Positions 25,086-39,575 are shown, counted from the first letter of the stretch. The stretch is DNA of 64,000 nucleotides from Hoplostethus atlanticus (GCA_034670405.1 JAXDDX010000004.1:3640001-3704000), one strand, 5' to 3'. The notes: generated by a model not told the origin, from the letters alone. Numbers and translations are program-made.

Positions 25086-26764
25086 TTCACGACTGATTAT
25101 CTGAGATGTTTACGACTATATCCAGTCAAGTTATGGAATTTGGAGTATCAATATTTAGAGGATAAACGCGGTATCCACTTCGTAGGGAAAATATTAGATG
25201 TATATGACAGAATAAGTGAAAAAAAACATGGACTATTCGCTGACATGATCAGTTAGAAGTAATTTGTGAAAGAATGATTTGTAATCTAGTGTAAAGCAAT
25301 AATTGTGATGTCTATAAAATAATGAGAATAATGTGTGAGAGACAGAGAGGGAGGGAGAGTTGGTGGAGGGGGTTTAAAATCAATAATAATTGAGCAGTCT
25401 GCCCACATGCTCACACATGTATAAGTGTATATCCTGGTGTGTCAGATTAATTATTTGTGGCTATGGGATGTGGGTTTTGTTGTCTAATGTACTGTGTAAT
25501 GGAATTCCCTCTTATCTAGAGAGTGGCTCACCCTCAAAAGCATATGAGAATGGAGACCGCAGGACAAAAAAAGGAAAGCGCATAAAAGATACTGGGTTTG
25601 ACTTGTGTCGGGGTCTTGTGTGCTTATAGGCTAAGCCGCTGGCCCATATTTATCAAGCTTCTCAGTGCTGATCAACGACTACACCTACTGTGTCTGTATG
25701 AGCTTTTCTTCTAGGGTCAAAGAGGCAAAAGGTCTCCCAGATCAGCAGATCAGCGTTTCTACTCTGAGAGGCTGGGCGAGTCTCACCACACTATTATTAT
25801 TTTTTGTGTGTGCGGAAAATCACTAAGTCATCTTGTGTGTGTCTCCCCTGCATGTGGCACATCTCTCACCAGTAGTGCATATAACACAAAAGCATCAAGT
25901 GACGCTGATCTGATGTGCTACTCTCTGCTCATTGTAAAACACAATGCAGCTGCATCAGTGGTTCTGATCTTCTTTCATCGTTAGGCATGGGATGGAAGAT
26001 TAATTTGATGGAGGAGGATCCTCCAGGGACCGACCATGTGCTCCTGATGGCTATTATGTGTACGCAAATGTGCTTGTTAGAGAAAATATTTGCTTGCTTC
26101 ACTCTGGACATGCTCAAAACACACAGCCTCTCATTGGAGGACACGTTGCCTTAGTGACAGCCTCTCCTGATACTGTTTATTAAAAAAAGGAACACTTATT
26201 TTTTGTAACTGAAGTGAATTGTCCCACTCTTCAATAACAAGTGAAGCGTATTCATTATCTGTGTTAGGCTCTCTTCCCATTTGAAACCATGTTAGCTAAG
26301 TGAACACATGCCAGTTCATAGTACTGAAAGGTTATCAGTATGCACTGCAACATACAGCAACATCTGCCACACTTTTACTGGTTGTTCTGTATTAGCAGTC
26401 TGGATATGGTGGACACAGCTTCTTTTTTCCCCTCCATGTTTATATGAATGCCGGGGTGTAAGGTGCAACAGATGAACATACAGCAGCTGGTGATTTGGAG
26501 GCTCTGGCTGGTGAAAGCTTGTGAGAGGAATGCCGATATCCAGACAGGAACATATTGAATCCTGATGTCCTGTTCCATTAGATAGTGTGTAATGCTTACT
26601 GGCAATCCAATAGCTGTACTGTGCATAGATTTTCCTTAAAATGTACCTTGATTTAATTGAACTACCTGTCACTCCACTGTTGTTTATTGATTATTTTGTA
26701 ACTGTACTTGGCATGTTCTTCCAGCTTCATATCTTTTTGGACTCTATCCTCTCTGATCTGCCAG
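25086..26764 (+). other. Proposed syndig1l intron 1
   Basis: Noncoding between the proposed 5' UTR exon and the first coding exon; acceptor CTGATCTGCCAG at 26753-26764. No other structure identified. Confidence 0.45.
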
Positions 26765-26787
26765 ACGTTTGAACCTGCCCCCCCACC

Positions 26788-28230
26788 ATGGAGAGCCTGA
26801 GTGAACTCCAGAATCCCCTGCTAGACAAGACCAGCAGACACGTGGTCCACAACGAGTACCAGGGCTACCAGTGTGACTACCCAAGCCACCCTTACCAGGA
26901 CAGCCTGATTGGCTACTTCTACACTGGGACCAGTGGCAAGAATAAGACTCAGCAGTTCCTGGATGCCACCTCCCTGCACCTAGCAGTGGAGGCCTTCTAC
27001 AGACCCAACTTTATTCTGTACAAGGATGACACCAGTCTCCACAGCAAGGACTCAAAGAGTGAGAGCTTTGAGACAACCTTCACAGAGAGCAAGGACACTG
27101 TGTTGGACGGAGTCGCCACGGAGAACCCCCTGGACAGCATGCAAGGAGAGAAGGACGTGAAGATCCAGACGGTGTCCTACGAGGTGGAGGAGGAGCAGGG
27201 TCATGAGTATGAGGTGAGACGTCACATGAGAGAGCAATGAACGAACCTAGGACGAGTCTTGTGCACATGTGGTTGTATGCAGTAGTGTCGTAAGTGGTTG
27301 AGGAAGTGGGTAGACCTGTGACCCCACCATCATAGAGCTTTTCAGTGGTAATTACCCTGATAGGTGGTGTTGTATGTGTGGAGAAAAAGAGTATTCCTCA
27401 CCTCTGCTACTACATATGAGAAAAAATGACCGTAACCTACAGACGCTAAAGAGATCGTTTTTTTGCAGTATTGACAGAGCAATTACAATATGGAGGCTAT
27501 TCAACATGCATTCATAACTGTCAGGACCATCTCTGAACAGACTGTAAGTCATGGTGGTTAGTGATGCTCATTATTTCATTTACCATTCTAATAGACTGCC
27601 AGCATGATTCATTTTTCACTCTGTTCTCTAAATGGCCAATTTTCTGGAGTATTTCAATCCAGTGAAGGGTAATTGCACTCTTTTTGTTTTATAATTGTAA
27701 GGGGAAAAAAATGACACATCTAATTATATCTGTCCGGGCTATTGTTGTATTAGGACTATGATTACACTCTCCAAAGAAAACCGTGACAGCAAAAGAGCAG
27801 AATCTTTTCAGAAGTGGCAAAAGTCGAATTTCACCGCGGGAGGTTGTGAAATACGCAGCGCTCTGAGTTGGTAGAGGAAGAAGTATAGCTCCCTAACTGA
27901 GCTGATGATCACGCCATCTCCTGTCACTTGGAGGTCTGGCAGATGGATAGAGACATAGCAGTGACTGCCATTAATGCCATAACTAATGCCATCCTTTGAG
28001 CACATTAGGCGAGGACTCCGCTGATGCATGGCCCTCAGAGCAGGTGAGCCAGGAGCTGAAGTTATTCCATGTCAATTCAAAGAGCAAATGAATTTGATGA
28101 ACACTCAGATGAAAGTTGGGTTTCCAGTTGGAATATGAGAGACCTTATCTCTCAGCAGCTGTGTTTCGTGGTTATTCCTTCCTCTGTGTGTGCGTGTGTG
28201 TGCATAGATTCATGTGTTTTGCAAATGTTT

Positions 28231-28291
<61 letters not shown>

Positions 28292-31182
28292 CACAGAAGC
28301 ACACAGTGTGCTTGTGTATTTATAGATTAATTCAGAGACTTAGATTTGGGTAGAATATGTGGCAGATGTATAGCTGGTGCACAGCAGCCCTCCACAGCAG
28401 CAGATCACTCATTTAGAGGACTTTTACTGCAATCTAGCCTGAACGCGAGAGGGAGAGGGAGAGGAGCTGCACTACTGGATGCTTCTCACAGATCCTAAAG
28501 TGCCAGGATACAGTTGTTGGTGGTTTGTGGCTATTGTTTCCACACACTTTCCCTTCAAAATGCCACCAGTCTTTGTCAGCAAGTGTTACACTGTGACAGG
28601 GAATGAGGATATTGCTGGTAATGAGAAGGGGAAGTGAGATGCTACTCAGATCTGGATCCAGGTGGAGGATGCCAGTGTGATGCCACCAGTCCCTGCTAAC
28701 AGGGTCCGGGGGGTCTGAGTGGCGTTGAGCCTGCTGTCCCCTGCTGACTTTAACAGGCCCTCTGGGAGAGCTGTTGCGAGTGTTGGTTAGCGGCAACATG
28801 CCTTGGTGGAATGCCATTAGTTGTACTGGTCGCAAAAAAACATACTGGGAGTCTGTCAGCTGCTGGCCAGGCTCCGTGTCAGGCAGGCTGTCAGTAGACT
28901 TGAATGCACCAGTCACTCAGTATTGTTATCAGGTGTTGCCACAAAGATAAAAGGATAGTAGTTTGTGCCTACCAGTTTATTCATGCGATGACAGATTATG
29001 TGGTTATAACCAGCTGCTGTTTTGATGGATCACACCCGGCTGTCCAGGTGGACAGTGTTCATAAAGCAGATAACAGCGAAAGTCCACAATCTTTCCTCGG
29101 CAAAGCTACTTCATCTCTTGAGAAGCGGTTTGGAGAGTGCCTTGCTCTCACCCACCTCTAAGCAAGGTTTCTACACAGGTGCTCTCCCAAAATAGCACGA
29201 GGGATAATTACATCAGATCCTGTGTATTGGTACACGAAGATTAGACCGGGACCTCATGCCAAAATAGTCATCAAAGGATTATGTGGCAAAGGTGGTCTTC
29301 AATGTTTCCCTTTTCTTCCCTGCCCACCTGCCTGACTGTACTTTAATTATGTTCAAACTGGATTATTTACTTCCTGTCTTACATATCGATTTCTATTTTG
29401 CGTCTTCCTTCAGTTCCCCTGCAGGCAAAAAAGAACAACAAATGAATCCGGTTCCTTATGGGTTTGGGGGGGGGACGCAAACAAACACCCACTCAGTCTC
29501 TGGGACAACTGAGGGGCATATCGCCATCTCCTCTTAAAGGTCACCCAGCCATATTGCTTTCTTTGCTCCAGCCAATATAGCCGGGTAGCATCCAACTCTG
29601 CAATTCATTAGCCCACTCAGCCCCTGTGGGCCTGAGTTGGGTATCGAGGCGCCGGACGGGGACAGATCGCACAAGCCTGTTGAACGCTCGCTGCCTCTCA
29701 AGATGTCGGGTGTATCGAGGAGAGCGATGAGAGAGATGGGGGAGGTCTCTCATGCTGTAGAAGCAATTTAGCACATAAATGACACTGTCTTCTTGCTGTT
29801 TCCCTTGTCACCTCGCCATGATGGAACAATCCGTTAATCCTGTGTTATCTGTCAGGCCGCTCATGGGTGTTGACAGAAGTACCAAATCCTCTCTGGCTGG
29901 CTAAGCACATCCTGTCCTGGGTGGTAGTGGAACAAGGGGCAGATAGGCTGGCCTGAGGGGCTCAAGGTGTCGTGAAGATATCGAAAGACCACGTCTCCCT
30001 TACTCCTTCACTTTTTAGGTGTCAGGTTCAAGATCACACAGATTACCTTTCGCCTGATTCTATGAACATGTAATTGCAGATATATGGTCTCGCGTAACGT
30101 ATTTCCAGTTTACTGTCAGTAACCTTCCCTGACAGTCATGTAGCAGTGTGCCAAACACGCTTTCTCTGACCTTACATTATTGTTTATCAACCTCTCTCCC
30201 AGAGTGACAGCTCCAGTGACAGTGAGAGTGAGGACAACTTCATCGTGCTGCCCCCTAGGGACCACCTGGGCCTCGCCATCTTCTCCATGCTCTGCTGCTT
30301 CTGGCCCTTGGGCATTGTTGCCTTTTACTACTCTCACAAGGTAAAGGCCCAGAGACTCCAGCCCTATTATTAACTCTGATTACACAGCATTCAATTTAAG
30401 GTCAGTGAACACAAGTGCTCAGTCAAGTGCTACCACAGCCCATTTTCCACACCTGTGATCCTCCTGCAGCAGTATCAGATGATTGACTGCATAAACTCAG
30501 CAGGTTCGATCCTCCTGTCAATCCTGTGGTTTCTCAACATTGATTTTTTTAGTACATTGTAATGACATTTTATATAAGCAATGCATTTCAATTACATTAT
30601 ACACTCATGCATGTTGACAGTAAGTTGTTGCATCCATAGGTCTGTCTACTATCAGTGTCTTTTTGAGTTAAAAAGATGAGGCTCATGCCCTGCACCACTG
30701 AACAAGCGTACTCAGTGTATTTCACTGCTTTTGCAACATCTCCCAGAATAATTGCACAGAGTCCATTGCACAGAAAGAGACTATAATGTGTCAGAAGAAT
30801 AAATAGATTAAAGGGCAACATCATTTTTTAGAGGAAACCAAAACACCCAAACAACACATTCGTCACTGTCTAAGGGATAATGACCTAATTGCCATGGCAA
30901 CTAATGGCTCCCTGAGAGCATTTCTTGTTTTCTCTCTTTTAACTGTGGCTTAACACCTACTCATACACTCTGGCTGCTGATGATTAACACCGGCTCATTT
31001 CACTCTCTGTTTTGTTTTGTCAGACCGGCAAGGCCATTGCTAAGGGAGACTTCTCCAGAGCGGGCATGAGCTCCAGAAGAGCCCTATTCCTGGCTGCTCT
31101 TTCCATCACCATCGGAACGGGGATGTACGTGGGGGTGGTCGTGGCCCTCATAGCCTACCTGTCCAAGCCTGGACACGTATAG
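26788..31182 (+). CDS. syndig1l: Synapse differentiation-inducing 1-like protein (capucin)
   Basis: Coding exons 26788-27213, 30203-30340 and 31024-31182 (TAG) give 240 residues. The start has a strong context (CCCCACCATGG), and the N-terminus [12 protein letters not shown] is the SYNDIG1L signature, separating it from SYNDIG1. The middle has YRPN and FETTFTE, then an acidic [13 protein letters not shown] stretch, and the conserved C-terminal membrane module: [20 protein letters not shown] as the first hydrophobic segment, a polar loop with KAIAKGDF and SSRRALF, and a second segment [18 protein letters not shown]. This is the CD225/dispanin-like arrangement of the SYNDIG/PRRT family. Known: mammalian SYNDIG1L is a Golgi-located brain (striatal) protein; its paralogue SYNDIG1 binds AMPA receptors. 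The same role here is inferred from homology. Confidence 0.95.
27214..30202 (+). other. syndig1l intron 2
   Basis: Intron of 2,989 bases with donor GAG|GTGAGA and acceptor CCTCTCTCCCAG. It contains a long CA microsatellite at 28231-28289. A 160-codon minus-strand frame at 28434-28916 lacks domains and is taken as chance. Confidence 0.85.
28231..28289. repeat. (CA)n microsatellite
   Basis: About 29 uninterrupted CA units inside syndig1l intron 2. Confidence 0.97.
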
Positions 31183-31950
31183 CATTGGGAGCCGTTTGCT
31201 GGGGGCAGACAGAGAGTAAGAGAAAGAGGGAGAGAGAGAGAGAGAAGAGAGGGAGGGGGGAGGGAGGGAAAAGGAGAATTTGGATGGATCCCTTTGCTGA
31301 AGCCATCCTGAAGGCTGTCCTGTCCTCTTGTACCTGTGCTGTTGCCTGGATGTCTGGAAAATGGACCAGCCATGTGGAGAGAAAAGACTAAACCAGAAAG
31401 AAAGAAGAAGATGAAAAAAAAAGTGGATGCAACAGTACTTGGACTTGCATACACACCGATCTGGACCATATGTTTCACGGATACAACACTCCCGTCAAGC
31501 TACACCATCACGACTAGAGGAAAGACGGTGTTGAAGAAAAGAGAGACTACTCCTCCACAAAGACTGTGCTGTACTTACATGTTAGACATATAAAAACAAA
31601 ACATCACGTACCCATAAAGAAACTACCTACCTTTTACCACTTACAGCATCCCCTGTTGTTTTCATATCAGCTCTATATGTATTCTCTGTCAATACTTGTT
31701 GCAGATAGTGTCGTGTTTACGCTGTAAATGAGTTCCACGGAAAAAGTCACCCGTCGGGTTTTTACGTGATTGTTTAGTCTAGAAATATGCCGGAAATTGA
31801 ACCACAGTCAGTAAACAGACAGAAGAAAGGGGGAACAGTGGCAAGTTAATGGAAACAGAACAAAGGCAGTTGTCAGAGGGAGTGCACACAACGCTGCGGA
31901 GCAATGGTCAAGAGGATAATTTGTGTTTATTGTGTACTGTAGATTTCGTC

Positions 31951-31956
31951 AATAAA
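31951..31956 (+). terminator. syndig1l: Polyadenylation signal of syndig1l
   Basis: AATAAA 769 bases after the stop, the first such hexamer in a plausible 3' UTR; that UTR begins with a GA-rich tract at 31210-31270. Confidence 0.65.
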
Positions 31957-34605
31957 TACACTTGGCATGAATAATGAACCATCCGGCTCTCTGTCTCTCT
32001 CCCTATTATTCATTGCCTCTTTGAGAAGAGAGTCTTGGAGAGAGAGGCATTGATCGTGTGCTTATAGAGGGCTGTCACAATGCATTGTTGGCCACTGTGA
32101 GTTATATTGACTATTTGCTATTGCAGACACGGGCCTCTGCTGTAACTGGCACCGCTTCGTCTCTTCTCCGTCTTTGGCATCACTCACTGTCTAGCCTCGA
32201 GGTGACTTTAGCTGCCAGAATGCTGAAAGTGTCAGGAACAATGCCTACTCTCTGAAGTCAGGATGTCAGGACAAAATGAGAGCAGCACTTTATTTTTCCT
32301 CCAGGAGTTGGAAGGACTATCGTGCTCGTCCCGCTCATCCTTCCCATCTGCCATCTAATCAGCACATACAGTATGCCTCCTTAAAGCCAGAGTGGCACTA
32401 AACCAGTCAAACTTTCACACAGGTTTGAACTTTATGAGGATTCTATTGACCACACATTGAACTCAAATAAAAAAAGACACCATTCTGGGGGAAAACAACT
32501 CATCATTCACTGCACTCGTCTAAATAGAGCAGATGGCTTAGTAAGCACGTCTTACAGGGGAGCTTGCACAGCCTGACCTCTCCTATATTTGTTTATTTCT
32601 CATTGCCGCTTCTCTTCGAGTGCATCAAGTCTCTCTAATGCACGAAAAGGCTCAGTGGGGGAGACGGGGGCGAAAGTGTCATCAATGGGAGCTGTGTGAG
32701 GTGCTGAAGTGGGCTCACTCTGAGCGTGAGTGCAGTGCTGCATGTGTTTTCTCTCCCTCGATAGATAGGAAACCTCACCCACGCTTGCCCGCTCACTCAC
32801 AGCATCCACGGCTCAGACCACCAGAAGCAAACCGATTTTATTAGTCATCCACCCCCATGTGGATAAAAACTTTCCAAGAGGCTGCAGGTTGAATCTGAAC
32901 CTCTGCAGATATTCCATTACATTTCTTAATATTCTTCTTGGAGTCGGTACATATCAAGACTGTTGTTTACTGAAAGGAATATTATGTTGTCCTCGTTATT
33001 GTGATTCTAAATATAAGTCTCCTCTCTAAAATTAACCAAAAGACTGTTGTTTTTGCAAAGTTTGACAAAGTCATACCCCCACCCTGTCACATCTAGCAGA
33101 GACGAAAATGAATGGGTTTCTTTACACACAGAATTGAAGTGAAAAACACATTTCTAGAGGAAAACAATGATGAATGGGCTGGAACAAAATGGATAAGAAA
33201 CTGAAAGGGAGTGGACAGACAAAAAGACATTAGAGCTGAGTGTTACATTAATAAGGACCATGATGCACTTGACTGTTCATGCGACTGTGAGGCATTTTCA
33301 GATTCTATCGTTGCTTTGATGAAATACCTGTCACCGATCCCTGCAGATGGACAACAGCCGCATATAAACAACATCTTCACTTTCTGCTTCTGCAAAAGAA
33401 GATTTCAATTGGTTGTTACATCTAACATATACTTAACGTTTTTGCAGGACCATCACAATTTTATTTAATTACCAAGAAATAGATTTTTATTCTATGTGTA
33501 AAGTGGATTCCTCTACCAACAGAAAAAAGGAACTACAGTGTGATACTGCACAATAATATTCATCATTAATAGAAGGAAGAGCAAAAGTCTGAACTCAGCA
33601 TCCAAAACCACAATGGGAGGATGTGAACAAGGAAGGCGGAAATTGCCTCTAGTTGTTTCCTAGTTATCCTAAAAACCCGTGGCTTATTATTTTGCGAAGG
33701 TCTTAAATCAGAACTACAAAGTTCATTTAGTAGATCAGAGATGCTGGCATGCTGTTTGAAGTTTGTCCAGGGACCATTTTCTATGCAAGCGGCTAAATTT
33801 AATGTATATTTCATTATTCCAGGGACAGTTTCTAGGTCAACAACACCAATGACAAATCTGGCAACAGATGGAACTAAGCATGTCCTGTGCTCTAATACAG
33901 CAGTTTACATGTAGAAATACATGGTAGTAGTAAGCATGTGACAGTACTCGCTCAGCATTTCAACACATACGACACACTGCTGCTCCATTGCACTCAGAGC
34001 CTGATCCTGAACCTGATTACAGCGCCACCAGTATCCTTACTGGTGTACTGCAATGTGTTGAAGACACTGTTTACATTCAGATTGATGGAACAAGTTCTTC
34101 ATACAGGGACTGAGAGCATGTAGCAACTAAACACGGATGTATTTTAAAACTGTATTTTACTTTTAGATTAAATGTAAACATTGAAACAAACTATATTTGG
34201 AGTTTATATTTGGGATCTGAAAGCTCCTATTTTCGATCATTAAATCCTACACTTCAGGAATCTGTCTACATACCCGTTATATAATGATAAATCCTAGGAT
34301 CCTAGGAGGAATTCATTTATTTTTATCACAGCAATATCGCGGAGGCTTTCCTCAGTTCTGCCGCCAGACCCCTTTTATATTATAGAAGCACTTTGGCCAA
34401 CTGACTCTAAACACAGACATTCAGTAGAAGAATTCGGGGGATCGATAGTCTACTGTCTACCTGAAAAGAATAGCAAACCTCACAGCAGAAATCCCAGTAC
34501 TCATCAAAAAAGACTTCAAGTTCTGCAGTGGTTGTGTGCTTTCACTCACTTCTCTTACCTGGACTTTTGAATCTCCTTATCCAAATAACAACCTCAGCAC
34601 AGCAG

Positions 34606-34640
34606 ATAATGACGATAATGATGATAATGATGATGATAAT
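34606..34640. repeat. Imperfect GAT/AAT-rich tandem repeat
   Basis: Tandem ATGATA/GATAAT units. Confidence 0.8.
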
Positions 34641-34847
34641 ACTACATGCTACAGTTCTCTGTGCTGTTATTCCTCCAGGATCCGTCCCTACAGCGTCTTA
34701 GTGCTTAGTAACCCCTAAGTAACCCCCTATCAGTATTCCCATGGGGTTTATAGCACTATCTTCTCTGTGAGCACCAGGAAATGAAGACATCCCCACGGAA
34801 ACGCTTAGCACACCAGTTGTCAGCATCCATTTCTAAAAACCCATCTT

Positions 34848-34884
34848 TCTCTCTCTCTCTCTCTCTCTCTCCCCCCCCCCCCCC
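34848..34884. repeat. (CT)n microsatellite followed by C run
   Basis: CT dinucleotides then about 14 C bases, the same composite type as at 17632. Confidence 0.9.
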
Positions 34885-37800
34885 AACCTCCCCAGTCCAC
34901 AGCGTCACATCAGAGTTAAGCCCATCTTTGAAGCATTTTACACACACATGCTTATCTGCCCTCACACCTTTGACGCACAGCAACGTGCCTCACTCTCTGG
35001 CGCCGGCATTTGCCAGGACACACTCTGGACTGATAAGGGCCTCACAGCCTCATCTTCAGCTTGACTTATCTGTGTTTAGCAACAAGGAAGCACTGTCTAT
35101 CTGTCCTCGCTTCTTCCCAGTCTCTTGATAAGAACAGACTGGACACTTTTTTTTTGTTGTTGCTCTGAGCATTACCCAACACTACTGTCTTGTGCCAGCG
35201 GTAGCGTCTAATGCAGCTCTCAGATAAGACTCAGAGAGATGTGATGGTTTTTAATTGCTACCTCAGTATCTGAATAGGGACACTTCACAGGGGAGGGAGG
35301 CATGGGAGGGGCCGATGGGATTTTCTAATAGAACAAGCTGGACGCAGGGAAGATGATATGGTAATATTAAAGTAAACTGGGACCATCACAGTGTACGTCT
35401 GCCCAGATGACTGCGGTTGGCACTCAACACTGGCCACAGATGGCCTGCTGAAAATATCAAGCTCTGAAGGCTGGAGTGGACGGCTGTTGGTGTCTTGCCA
35501 CACATCATAAATCTTACTGGGAAAAGCAGTCAAGTCCAACTTCAAGAGATAACCGATATCCATTGCTAGGCCGAGCAGGAGTGACAGAGAGGATTCTCGG
35601 TCGACGGAGCTGAGGCTGTGACAGCTAAGGTTATCCAGGGACAGTCACAGCACTCGCATCATTCTGCTCTGAGCAGTCCAAACATCATTTTTTTCAGGGA
35701 GGAAAAAAATAGAAATAAATGTTTGAGGATTGTCATGAGGATGGCTTGGATGTTTTGAACTTTCTCTTAGTCTAGGAAATTCCTTTACGTTGGCCTTTGT
35801 TTGATTTTGCAGCTATGGTGCGAGAGGAAATGCCAAAAGGTCAGATGGTGAGGAACTCAACTGTTTATTTTCCATCATGTTATTTCCTTGTTCCCACACC
35901 TATTTTAGTCAGACTAATCCATCATATTGAAATGTAACAGTAGTTACTAAGGCACAGGCAGGGATAATCAACAGTAGACTTTAAACAGCAGCCCAATCGA
36001 AAGCCATGTTAGGCAAAAACAAACATGATCGTCACACAAATGAAATCATATGTTCCGTGACAAACTCTGAACTCAGTGGATTGAAAGGATTGGAAAGAGG
36101 ATTTTCACCCGATGAAAAAAGCTGGTTGGCTCTGGGCAAGTGAAGCGTGATCGACACCGGGTAGCTTTGGTAAAATGAACCTTGGAGATGAAATCAGCCC
36201 CCAGCCAAGACAGATCATTTAGCTGCGGTATCAATCCCATCTCCATTAACCCACAGCAGACAGCCTCATCACTGACTAGTGCGCCAGAAGGATGACAACA
36301 AATGACAAATATTGATCAAGATATCAGATCATAACGTCTCAGAAACCTGTCATGTTACCCATCTGTCGCCCTGACATATTTGACTGATTTTCATCATGTG
36401 CAATAAATCATGTTTCACCATCAGGATTTCATATGTTGTCAATATGTATCACATAGGTGAACTCCTAATTCAATTCCCATGTACAGCAGTTTACAAAGGA
36501 GCAGCGATGATTCTCATTTTGAAGACAGCTCAAGACTACCACCATGTGGCCAAATGAATGGTTGCAGCTTTAAGAGAACATAAATCAGGAGCGCTCAGAG
36601 CCTGTTTTTAATATAGAGGATCCCATTTTATAATACAGTTACATTTTAGGCATTTAAAACTTAAAAATGAGTGCAACTGTAGAGTAAGCTTCAAGTAACA
36701 GAAAAATAATACAAATAAACACAGATGAATTTCCCCCCTCTATGGTCCACATGTTTAGATATAGTAAATACATACATGAGACACACAGGTTACACATGAC
36801 TGGAACTGGATGTTATAGTGTCTGTGTATGTGACCCTTAATCTCTGAATCTCTATACTCTCCATCGGTTCAACCTGGGGCAGTGTGTTCCTGAAGCGATA
36901 AGAAGGGAAAACAGATCCTGTGGTTGTTTTTGGTGTCTTTAGAGAACAATTAGAAATAAACCTTTGGAAGCAATGAGACTGCCAGACAGCTTGACTCGAA
37001 TCAAAGACACAACATCTATGACATTTTGTCTTAAGCGATCTTTGATCATTTGAGCAGCACATGGGGATTTGATTTATTGCAGGGCTGGAATACAGTGCAT
37101 TATGGGATCATGCTTACATTAAATGTATTTTTTCACCTCAGGATGCTTGTTTCTGTCCTTACATGAACCTGCTGTTTACTGTTTCAGCCTATTTATAGTG
37201 AGCCTCAGCGTTTGGAAATAAGCCTACTGATGTTTTGGCTCCATATTCTTATCACTTTGGGTTCAAATTGACACTACATGTCAATTTTTCTACATGCTCT
37301 CCTCTATTCATATGGACAGGTTAGCTTTATGTTCAATCATTTTTAGCTTGGCAAAAGACCTTGCTGTGCGGTGACTTTTAGATGTCCAAAACCCATTAAC
37401 CCGATCAGACTCTTGATATCTAATTCCATCATTAAAAGATAAATCAGATATTCTTTCTTTAGGAAATCAAATGTATATCCAATAGATTTCAGCAGTGACT
37501 CTATTAAATTCCTCTTGAAGCTCTGTTGCAGGGGCCTGATGGTTGAAAGCTGGATTTATAAGTCAATCCAATTAGAGTCACAGATGGATTCAGAGAGATA
37601 GACTGAAATGCAAAAAGGCTAAAAATAACATTTAGTGGTGAAATGACACAATATCTACAGTATGAGGTTAAACTGCAGACTATCCGTTTTAATTTGGGGT
37701 TATTTTTGTGCTCATGGTGTGTTCATGGTTCACTCATTTCAGGGTGTCCACAAGCATTTGGACAAATTAAGTGCACTGATTTCTAGAAATCTGCAACATA

Positions 37801-39504
37801 AACTTTTTATATCTCATCGTCAGCTTTCCAGCTTTCCACCCTTTTTACATTTCAGTGTATCTCCAATAAGCTTCAGCTTTTACAGCAACCTGCTCTAAAT
37901 TACTAGGCAGGTGTGCTTGGTTGGAAGTAAATTAGTTATCAAACCACCCTCCACTTTTTTACGTTCCCTTGATGAATAACTTAAATGGCCACGTCTCCCT
38001 GCTAATTTTCTCAAATATTTCACCGTTATTTAACTGACTATGGATCTAAAACATAAAAACGCTGCATTTCTGTACAAATCCTTGCAGAGCTCTCTGTATG
38101 CAGAACTGCTGTTTTATAAAAATCTCAATGTGAGAAATATTTATGAGGAACCGATTGTAAAGAAAACTGTAGAAGATACCTGTTTTGTTTGTTTGTTACC
38201 CTCATATCGATGAGATGAGAAATGTATGTAAAGATACAGCAGATGTATTAAGACCTTGGTGTTAGTTCAGTGGCCAATTGCAATTATATGTTTTAGTCAG
38301 TAGAGAAACTTCTATTATGACTATTATTATTATTCAGAAAATTATAGAAATGGTATAATTATAAAAAACAAAGACACATACCATACCTGATTACAGAAGC
38401 TGATGCTGCAGTTTATATTATGTGAGTGTGTATTGTGTTGTTTATGTTAAATGCCTTCCACGTGGTATTTTGTATGCAGTATCAGAGCCGTATGACATCA
38501 TGCATTTTGCAGCACAAAACTGCGGAGGCTTCAGCTGTACTGATGACTGTCTGCAGCAGAGGGCAGAGCAACACTACATTTCAATACTATTCAACATCAC
38601 TAGATTTCACACTGCATTTCCACTCACCAAGCAGTATGAGTAAAAGATCCAAATGCACTTAATCCCACCAGTGAAATCATATCGCTTATAACCCCTGCAA
38701 AAAGAAATTGAATGTTAATATTGCATTAGTCAAAATCTTTTCATAAACCTCCTCTGATCTCACTTTGCATGGATTGAGATGATCTTATGATGGTCTTCGA
38801 CAAGCAGCCTGTCCATCATAAGGGATATTGTAAAATAACCTCCTAATATCCAATGTAAACAGCTTGATCTTCAACAAATCTGATCCGTCCTGGCCATCCA
38901 TTCCATTTTCAGAGGATTAAATAGCTTTTCACTTAGAGGAATAATCCTCACTCTGCATATGTCTTGGCCTCAATAACCGAATTGGGCTGAGGGTCTATGG
39001 AAGTGAGGGCCTGGTCTATTGCAAATCATTTCAGTCAGTCATAATAATTCATAATTTCAGTATGGTCATGGGGCTCCATGACTGAGAATTCTACCTATAA
39101 AGAGGATGTACAAAAAACACACATTTCTTTGTTGCAAGTCAACTTCTATACCTGAATCTGAAGGGACTCCGACTGAACCCAAATTTCAGGTCAGGTTCTG
39201 ATTAAAATATACTGTTATTAGCAACATATCATTTACAAGTTATGAGTAATTCTAGGCTTTAGTGAGGTCTGGGCTTGGTTGAGGACAAAAAAATCAGGTT
39301 CAGGTCAAGTCAAGCTCAACGGCCTTATGCAGGCCTTGGTCAAGCGTTAATCTCTCTCACAACACTTTATTCTGCAGAAATACACACAAAGGAAACTGAA
39401 CCATATCAGCAGTGAAAGTCACGGTATCACTTGGAAAGAGAGAGAGATATCATGACATAGAGAGCAGGGAGATCGCCCTCAAAGCCCCTGTGTTGGCAAG
39501 CATC

Positions 39505-39575
39505 CGCTCTGCTGAAGTGTCCTTGAGCAAGACACTGAATCCCTGTCAGCTCCAGGGGTGTTGCTAGCTGTTGTC
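39505..39575 (+). repeat. Teleost interspersed repeat fragment
   Basis: Contains GTGTCCTTGAGCAAGACACT and TCAGCTCCAGGGG, a phrase I recognise as recurring in many fish genomes. Family and full limits not determined. Confidence 0.5.

Noticed and set aside
26316-26672. 118-codon minus-strand frame before syndig1l coding exon
   Set aside because: Opposite strand in the proposed intron, no domain, no splice partner.
28434-28916. 160-codon minus-strand open frame inside syndig1l intron 2
   Set aside because: No recognisable domain, biased low-complexity end (SLSLSRSG), no promoter or splice context; chance frame in intron.
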